A DNA stretch of 11,869 nt, from positions 1-11,869 of the forward strand of contig PXBV01000274.1 in the NCBI GenBank assembly GCA_003565575.1, in the 5' to 3' direction. Position numbers and translations under genes: made by a program. Source of the DNA: Psychroflexus sp. (GTDB taxonomy: Bacteria > Bacteroidota > Bacteroidia > Flavobacteriales > Flavobacteriaceae). Shown here in pieces: positions 7,760-11,869 of the stretch. Under the pieces are notes generated by a model, which had not been told where the DNA came from, made no database searches, and saw nothing but the letters and a program-made list of their open reading frames with translations. The stretch's first letter is position 1. The number at the start of each line of letters is the position of its first letter.

Positions 7760-8659
7760 TTATTCCAAATGTTTATGAGCTTTGTAAGAAGATCTAACCA
7801 AAGCTGAACTCTCTACGTGTCTAAAGCCTAATTCTTTACCAATGGTTTCATAAGTTTTAAATTGCTCTGGTGTAATAAATTCTTTTACGGGAAGGGGTTG
7901 TTTGCTTGGCTGCAGGTACTGGCCAATTGTTACCACATCTACATCTACGCTTCTTAAGTCTTTCATTGTTTGGATAACTTCTTCTTCTTTTTCTCCAAGA
8001 CCCAGCATAATGCCAGATTTAGTTCGTCTGATGCCTTGTGCTTTTAGGTATCTCAAGACTTCCAAACTTCTATCGTATTTAGCTTGAATCCTTACCTCTC
8101 TTGTTAGCCGTCTCACTGTTTCCATATTGTGAGACACTACTTCTGGGGAAACTTCAATAATTCTGTCAATGTTTCTGGTATTTCCTTGAAAATCTGGAAT
8201 TAAAGTTTCTAGAGTAGTATTTGGGTTCATTCGTCTGATGGCTTTTACTGTTTCTGCCCAAATAATAGATCCCATGTCTTTAATATCATCTCTATCAACA
8301 GAAGTGATAACCGCATGTTTCACTCCCATAATTTTAATGGATCTGGCCACTTTTTCAGGCTCATCCCATTCAATGTCTTCAGGTCTACCTGTTTTCACAC
8401 CACAAAAGCCACAAGAACGCGTACATACATTTCCTAAAATCATAAAAGTAGCAGTTCCTTCTCCCCAACATTCTCCCATATTTGGACAACTGCCAGAGGT
8501 GCAAATGGTGTGAAGATCATATTTATCTACAAGCTTTCTAAGATTTCTATATTTTTCTCCTGTTGGTAATTTTACACGCAACCATTTCGGCTTACCAGTT
8601 CGGGTTGTGGTTTTATTTTCTACGGTAGCTTTGCTTTTTTCTAATACTGCAGTTTCCAT
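7760..8659 (-). CDS. lipA: Lipoyl synthase (radical SAM)
   Basis: A 299-residue cytosolic enzyme that inserts two sulfurs into the octanoyl chain bound to lipoyl domains, making lipoate for pyruvate and 2-oxoglutarate dehydrogenases and the glycine cleavage system. Both iron-sulfur sites are complete. The auxiliary cluster cysteines are C53, C58 and C64 (CTSGSCPNMGEC), with the C-terminal RSS motif at 289-291 supplying the serine ligand. The radical SAM CX3CX2C is C79, C83, C86 (CTRSCGFC). The length is normal, and the about 25 N-terminal residues before GKPKWLRVKLP are a variable, charged extension. ATG at 8659 is the only good start and lies about 18 bases after a perfect -7 element. The gap gene begins two bases after the stop, so lipoate synthesis and a glycolytic dehydrogenase share a transcript. 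No lipB gene is adjacent. Confidence 0.97.
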   Translation of the reverse strand: METAVLEKSKATVENKTTTRTGKPKWLRVKLPTGEKYRNLRKLVDKYDLHTICTSGSCPNMGECWGEGTATFMILGNVCTRSCGFCGVKTGRPEDIEWDEPEKVARSIKIMGVKHAVITSVDRDDIKDMGSIIWAETVKAIRRMNPNTTLETLIPDFQGNTRNIDRIIEVSPEVVSHNMETVRRLTREVRIQAKYDRSLEVLRYLKAQGIRRTKSGIMLGLGEKEEEVIQTMKDLRSVDVDVVTIGQYLQPSKQPLPVKEFITPEQFKTYETIGKELGFRHVESSALVRSSYKAHKHLE

Positions 8660-8676
8660 AAAGTTGCAATTTTTTA

Positions 8677-8684
8677 CAAATGTA
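8677..8684 (-). promoter_or_regulatory. Bacteroidota -7 promoter element for lipA-gap
   Basis: Read on the minus strand the site is TACATTTG, a perfect TAnnTTTG, ending 17 bases before the lipA ATG. A TTG lies only nine bases upstream of it, too close for a standard -33 box, so only the -7 element is claimed. Confidence 0.4.
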
Positions 8685-8775
8685 AGAAATAAACAAGAGT
8701 TTGACTTAGGATATGTTTCTACAGCTTTCTATTTTTTGAAACTCTAAGATAAATTTAACCTAGGTTGATTTTTTA

Positions 8776-8820
8776 ATGTAAAGCTCTTTAAATTTAAGTT
8801 TCTCTCTAAAAGTTTTACAT
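8776..8820. repeat. Imperfect inverted repeat in the hlyIII-lipA gap
   Basis: The arms ATGTAAA (8776-8782) and TTTACAT (8814-8820) are exact reverse complements, with further partial pairing inward (AGCTCTTT against AAAAGTTT). A T6 run follows on the plus strand (8824-8829), but no plus-strand gene ends here. On the minus strand, the direction of hlyIII and lipA, an A-rich rather than U-rich stretch follows, so it is a poor terminator for hlyIII. The spacer is long and AT-rich; chance is a real alternative. Confidence 0.25.
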
Positions 8821-8833
8821 GTGTTTTTTGAAC

Positions 8834-9469
8834 TTAATATCGTATTAAAGCTAAATAAGTCATCATAAAATGAGATACACTTCCTAATACTACAAAAATA
8901 TGCCAAATAACGTGATTATAATTTATAGAAGACCTAACGTAAAAGAAAATTCCCGTTATGTAAAAGAAACCTCCCAAGAGTAGTAAAAATGATTCTAATG
9001 TGGTAAGGTTTTTTATGACAGCATTGAAATCTATGACAATAAGACACCCCATAACTAAATAAAGGAGCAATGATAGTTTTTCAAATTTGCCTGTAAAAAA
9101 AAGCTTTAGAGATGTTCCTATCAGCGCGAATCCCCAAACGGTATAAAATAATAATTCTCCGTTACTTGATTTTAGATGAGTTAAAACTAGCGGACTATAG
9201 GTGCCTGCTATTAAAACATATATGCTAATGTGATCTAATACCCTTAACTTATGTTTTAGTTTTTGTTTTGAAGTATAGTGGTAAAGTGTAGAAGCTGTGT
9301 AGAGAAGTAGTAAAGCAACTGAGTAGAGACTAACTCCAATTTTTAGCTGAGCAGTAGTGTAATTTAAAGTAAAAATTAAAGTTACAACGCCAACACATGC
9401 TAATAATAAACCCACACCATGAGTTATGGTATTCCAACGCTCTTCCTGCAGTGTTTGTGGTTTTGTCAT
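8834..9469 (-). CDS. Hemolysin III / PAQR-family membrane protein
   Basis: A 211-residue inner-membrane protein with about seven hydrophobic helices spread over its whole length. Family motifs are clear: EERWNTITHGVG (9-20), STLYHY (60-65), the DH pair at 79-80 in LDHISIYVLIAGTYSP, and NHVIWHIFVVLGSVSHF near the C-terminus. The Ser, His and Asp of the middle motifs and the C-terminal histidines form the zinc site known in the PAQR/alkaline-ceramidase (CREST) superfamily. The cellular role of bacterial members is unsettled; despite the name most are not shown to be hemolysins, and membrane homeostasis or a hydrolase activity is the usual suggestion. I chose the ATG at 9469 over the TTG at 9487, because that TTG lies inside a perfect -7 promoter element and the ATG places EERWN at its usual position near the N-terminus. 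The gene appears to be transcribed alone, with 174 bases before lipA. Confidence 0.88.
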   Translation of the reverse strand: MTKPQTLQEERWNTITHGVGLLLACVGVVTLIFTLNYTTAQLKIGVSLYSVALLLLYTASTLYHYTSKQKLKHKLRVLDHISIYVLIAGTYSPLVLTHLKSSNGELLFYTVWGFALIGTSLKLFFTGKFEKLSLLLYLVMGCLIVIDFNAVIKNLTTLESFLLLLGGFFYITGIFFYVRSSINYNHVIWHIFVVLGSVSHFMMTYLALIRY

Positions 9470-9484
9470 TTCCTGTGAAAATTG

Positions 9485-9492
9485 CAAATATA
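9485..9492 (-). promoter_or_regulatory. Bacteroidota -7 promoter element for the hemolysin III gene
   Basis: On the minus strand the site reads TATATTTG, a perfect TAnnTTTG, 15 bases before the ATG at 9469. A TTG (plus-strand CAA, 9508-9510) lies 15 bases further upstream, slightly closer than the 17-23 usual for the -33 box. The position rules against the longer TTG-started reading of the gene. Confidence 0.45.
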
Positions 9493-9578
9493 AGTTTTAT
9501 CAGTTCACAAGCTTATCTTTACTATGGACTAACTCAAAACCAAAACAGCAATCGATATATTACGTATTTCAATTTGAT

Positions 9579-9612
9579 AAAATTCTCTTCAATTTAAATT
9601 TGAAAGAATTTT
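9579..9612 (-). terminator. Candidate hairpin terminator after the PorP/SprF-like gene
   Basis: AAAATTCTCTTCAA (9579-9592) and TTGAAAGAATTTT (9600-9612) are reverse complements apart from one bulged base, separated by a seven-base AT loop. The stem starts 27 bases past the stop of the PorP/SprF-like gene. On the minus strand its 3' arm ends in TTTT but no longer U tract follows, and the stem is AT-rich, so it is a moderate candidate. Confidence 0.4.
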
Positions 9613-9638
9613 AAATGAGCATAACACTTAACCATAGA

Positions 9639-10565
9639 TTAGTAAGTAAAGCAACCACAACGGTCTGCTCTCTGTCTTTCTCCAGATCTAAAATTAATCA
9701 TGATGGAGTGAATGCCACTATTATATTGAGAAAAGGCTCTTGTTGACGAGTCGTATCCGTAGCCGGCCATAAGTCTATCGTTAATCCTAACCCCAACAAA
9801 TGCACCAACAGAAACATTGTGTTCATAGTTTAAGTTCGCAAAAAAATTATCTCGCCAATCAAGGTTAAAAGAAACAAGTGCACTATAAGGAGCTCCCTGG
9901 GCAAGCCTTGTTAAAACAGTAGGTTGTAAATAAAGATTACGATCCAATTCTATTTTATAACCAGCTGTTAGAAAATAATTAGGGGTTGTATTTGCTATTA
10001 CATTTCTAAAATCATCCAAATAATTGGTAGTTAAAAAATTAGGTATAGACGCGCCAACAAAAAAATTGTTACGATGAATAAAAACTCCAGTACCCAAGAC
10101 TAAACTTGTGTCTGTTAGATTTCCTAACTGTGTACCAAATTCATTTTGATCTCTTATGGATAATAAGGAATAATCTATTCCATAATTATTTAAACCAAAC
10201 TTGATGCCGGCCGATACAGACCATTCTTGTGATATTCTAAAGTGATAAGCAAAATTACCAGCTACAAAATTATTGTGAGAGGCGCCAATTCTATCACTCA
10301 CTATGTCTAATCCAACTCCTACATTTGAAAATCCAATTTTACTGTGTCCAGTTAATATGATGCTTTCTGGAGCTCCTTCAAAACCAACCCATTGTGTAGA
10401 GTAAAAGCCTGTCACACTATAGCCCCCAGAACTTCCAGCATAAGCAGGGTTGTAGACCAAAGGCGTAAAATTGAAATTTGTGAGTTTTATGTCATTTTGT
10501 CCATGGGTAAGCTTTGCAGAAATTATGCACAGTACGAGAAGAGTATATTTCAAAACATTCATCAT
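9639..10565 (-). CDS. PorP/SprF-family type IX secretion-associated outer-membrane protein
   Basis: A 308-residue outer-membrane protein. Residues 1-22 are a signal peptide (basic lead, hydrophobic LLVLCIISA core, cleavage likely after HG before Q23). FTPLVYNPAYAGSSGG (33-48) is the family hallmark, and the rest alternates short amphipathic strands with turns, fitting a beta-barrel of about 12-14 strands; motifs such as VGVGLDIVSDRIG and SVSAGIKFGLN are typical. In Flavobacterium johnsoniae SprF of this family is needed to get SprB, a type B secretion substrate, to the surface. Here the gene follows an SprB-like substrate gene with an ATGA overlap, so it is most likely that protein's dedicated partner. 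The start could be either of two consecutive ATGs; the first is given. It is one of many paralogues usual in flavobacteria, so I do not name it porP or sprF. A candidate hairpin terminator follows. Confidence 0.92.
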   Translation of the reverse strand: MMNVLKYTLLVLCIISAKLTHGQNDIKLTNFNFTPLVYNPAYAGSSGGYSVTGFYSTQWVGFEGAPESIILTGHSKIGFSNVGVGLDIVSDRIGASHNNFVAGNFAYHFRISQEWSVSAGIKFGLNNYGIDYSLLSIRDQNEFGTQLGNLTDTSLVLGTGVFIHRNNFFVGASIPNFLTTNYLDDFRNVIANTTPNYFLTAGYKIELDRNLYLQPTVLTRLAQGAPYSALVSFNLDWRDNFFANLNYEHNVSVGAFVGVRINDRLMAGYGYDSSTRAFSQYNSGIHSIMINFRSGERQRADRCGCFTY

Positions 10566-11869
10566 CTGCTTGTGTTATCTATTTGTAAGAAGCCTTTTTT
10601 AATATCACCTCTGCAGGGTGAGTTGTATTGCAGTATATAGTAATACGTGCCTGTTGGTAGAAAATTATTTTGCTTTGTTGTTCCTCCTACGTTTGCCATT
10701 CCTCTAAAACTATTTTCTAGATTGTCATAATTTTCTGTTTCCCAAACTAATTTTCCATACCTATTATAGATTCGCATTCTATTATTAGGATATTGTTCTA
10801 TGTTGACTACATTGAGGTTGTCATTTAGTCGATTGTCATTCACAGAAATGTAATTATTAATTTCTGGAATACCTTCAATGATGACAACCCTCACTTCTAG
10901 AGATTCTCGACTTAAGCAGCCTATGGTTCTATCTAGGTTTTTTGCATATAAAATGATGTCTTCTCTAATAGGAAAGTCGTTGGGTAATGGTGTATCATCA
11001 TCGGGAGATAAGAACCATTGGACCTCAAGACCGTTAGCATTTATTTCGCTTACAGTTATAGGAAGGTCTTCTAAGCAAACTTCTTGTCTCGGTTCTCCTG
11101 TTGGCGGTGGTACCACATTAATGTATTCATCTGGTATTGTGATGTCAAACTCTATGATACATCCATTAGCGTCTTCAATTTCAAAATCATATACACCAGG
11201 GCCTAAGTCTTGGAGTTCCACTTGGCTTTGCTCTATTTCTTCAGAATTTACAGTATAGGGTGGTGTTCCGCCAGATATAGTGAAGCTTAAAGAGGCGTCA
11301 TCTTCACCAAAACAAAATGCTAAGTTGGTTGCTATGCTGTTTACTTCTAATGGCTCGGGTTCTTCAATTGTTAATTCCAAAACCACAAAAAAGCATTCGT
11401 TAGGATCATCAACTTCTACAATTTCAAGCGTGTAATTGCCTGGAGCAAGACCGCTTATATTCGTAGTGTTACTAGTAAAATTATCAGGCCCGTTCCAGGT
11501 AAAATCATAAGAGGAATCATTTAGTAAATCTTCACCTTCTTGGCTTAGTGTAATAGAGCCATCGTCAGCACCAAAACAACTTACATTATTAAGTTCGTAA
11601 TTATCTAAGACTTCGATGCCTAAGATGATTGGGTCTGGTTGAATGGTAATTGTAAATTCTTCTGGGTTACCATCACAAGACGTATTGCCTGTAACCAAAA
11701 AAGGTGTTACTGTTACAGTAGCAACAATTGGATCTTCTGTAGGGTTTTGTGTTGTAAAACTCGGAATGTTGCCAACTCCAGAAGTTGGTGATAAACCTAT
11801 ATTTCTATCTATTTCCCATCTGAAATTTGAACCGTTTGGAGAATTAAAAATTAGTTCTGGAACTAATTC
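10562..11869 (-). CDS. SprB-like surface protein with type IX type B C-terminal domain, 5' end missing
   Basis: The frame is open to the right edge; a TTG at 11698 is internal, and the 435 visible residues are the C-terminus of a larger secreted protein. Residues 1-85 form a PKD-like domain (GVGNIPSFTTQNPT, VATVTVTPF, TFTITIQPDP-like ending). Two SprB-type repeats follow: about 93-172 (NNVSCFGADDGSITL ... LAPGNYTLEI) and about 177-247 (AFCFGEDDASLSFTISGGTPPY ... LGPGVYDFEIEDANGC). An Ig-like module (about 255-330, EVCLEDLPITVSE ... VQWFLSPDDDTPLP) comes next. The last 100 residues are a gliding-associated type B sorting domain (MRIYNRYGKLVWE, LPTGTYYYILQY, KKGFLQI). The usual PNGDGxND entry motif is replaced by SVNDNRLNDN. 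It is expected to be exported by Sec then type IX secretion and to act at the surface in adhesion or gliding. Its TGA overlaps the PorP/SprF-like ATG. Confidence 0.9.
   Translation of the reverse strand, partial: ELVPELIFNSPNGSNFRWEIDRNIGLSPTSGVGNIPSFTTQNPTEDPIVATVTVTPFLVTGNTSCDGNPEEFTITIQPDPIILGIEVLDNYELNNVSCFGADDGSITLSQEGEDLLNDSSYDFTWNGPDNFTSNTTNISGLAPGNYTLEIVEVDDPNECFFVVLELTIEEPEPLEVNSIATNLAFCFGEDDASLSFTISGGTPPYTVNSEEIEQSQVELQDLGPGVYDFEIEDANGCIIEFDITIPDEYINVVPPPTGEPRQEVCLEDLPITVSEINANGLEVQWFLSPDDDTPLPNDFPIREDIILYAKNLDRTIGCLSRESLEVRVVIIEGIPEINNYISVNDNRLNDNLNVVNIEQYPNNRMRIYNRYGKLVWETENYDNLENSFRGMANVGGTTKQNNFLPTGTYYYILQYNSPCRGDIKKGFLQIDNTSR

Noticed and set aside
8757..8766. Perfect ten-base palindrome AACCTAGGTT in the gap upstream of lipA
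   Set aside because: It has no loop or flanking symmetry and is about 70 bases upstream of the lipA -7 element; a short palindrome in AT-rich DNA is not enough to call an operator.
9397..9614. Two small plus-strand frames across the hlyIII upstream gap
   Set aside because: They overlap the hlyIII start, its -7 element and the candidate terminator, and encode no recognisable protein.
10878..11258. Plus-strand 126-codon open frame opposite the SprB-like gene
   Set aside because: Antisense to recognisable repeat and Ig-like modules; its Ser/Thr-rich composition is what the reverse complement of such repeats gives.
1..11869. A defence island, toxin-antitoxin pair or mobile element
   Set aside because: Apart from the kinase-loop-like motif no gene resembles such systems, and the region is tightly packed with housekeeping and secretion genes without integrase, transposase, tRNA-linked repeats or composition shifts.

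Overview
The window looks like chromosomal DNA of a flavobacterium (phylum Bacteroidota). It is AT-rich. It carries a PorP/SprF-family outer-membrane protein directly behind a secreted protein with SprB-type repeats and a gliding/type IX secretion type B C-terminal domain. Three intergenic sites also match the Bacteroidota -7 promoter consensus TAnnTTTG, and genes lack clear Shine-Dalgarno sequences. Both ends of the window cut through genes. I see no rRNA, tRNA, CRISPR array, insertion sequence or phage gene.

Layout, left to right. Positions 1-1917 (+) hold the C-terminal part of a large outer-membrane protein: a soluble region with a striking GDWDRH motif, then an Omp85/BamA-like barrel. 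Its stop overlaps, tail to tail, a minus-strand pair running from 3852 to 1914: an acetyl-CoA acetyltransferase (thiolase) followed 19 bases later by an SH3-NlpC/P60 (C40) peptidase. A divergent 170-base gap leads to a plus-strand pair (4023-6759): a PgpH-like 7TM-HD phosphohydrolase and cytidylate kinase, one base apart. That pair converges, again with overlapping stops, on a minus-strand pair (8659-6756): lipoyl synthase and a type I glyceraldehyde-3-phosphate dehydrogenase, two bases apart. Next comes a monocistronic hemolysin III/PAQR-type membrane protein (9469-8834, minus). Last is a minus-strand pair, cut by the right edge (11869-9639): the SprB-like type B secretion substrate and its PorP/SprF-like partner, joined by an ATGA overlap.

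How the genes fit together. The four pairs look like compact, translationally coupled transcription units. The clearest functional pair is the surface-protein/PorP-SprF unit, where the barrel partner is expected to help deliver or hold the type B substrate at the cell surface. The HD protein probably hydrolyses a cyclic dinucleotide, with c-di-AMP the best guess. Cmk, LipA, GAPDH and the thiolase are housekeeping enzymes. None of the intergenic gaps exceeds about 180 bases. No clearly new multi-gene system is visible. The least explained piece is the kinase-loop-like region ahead of the Omp85 barrel at the left edge.
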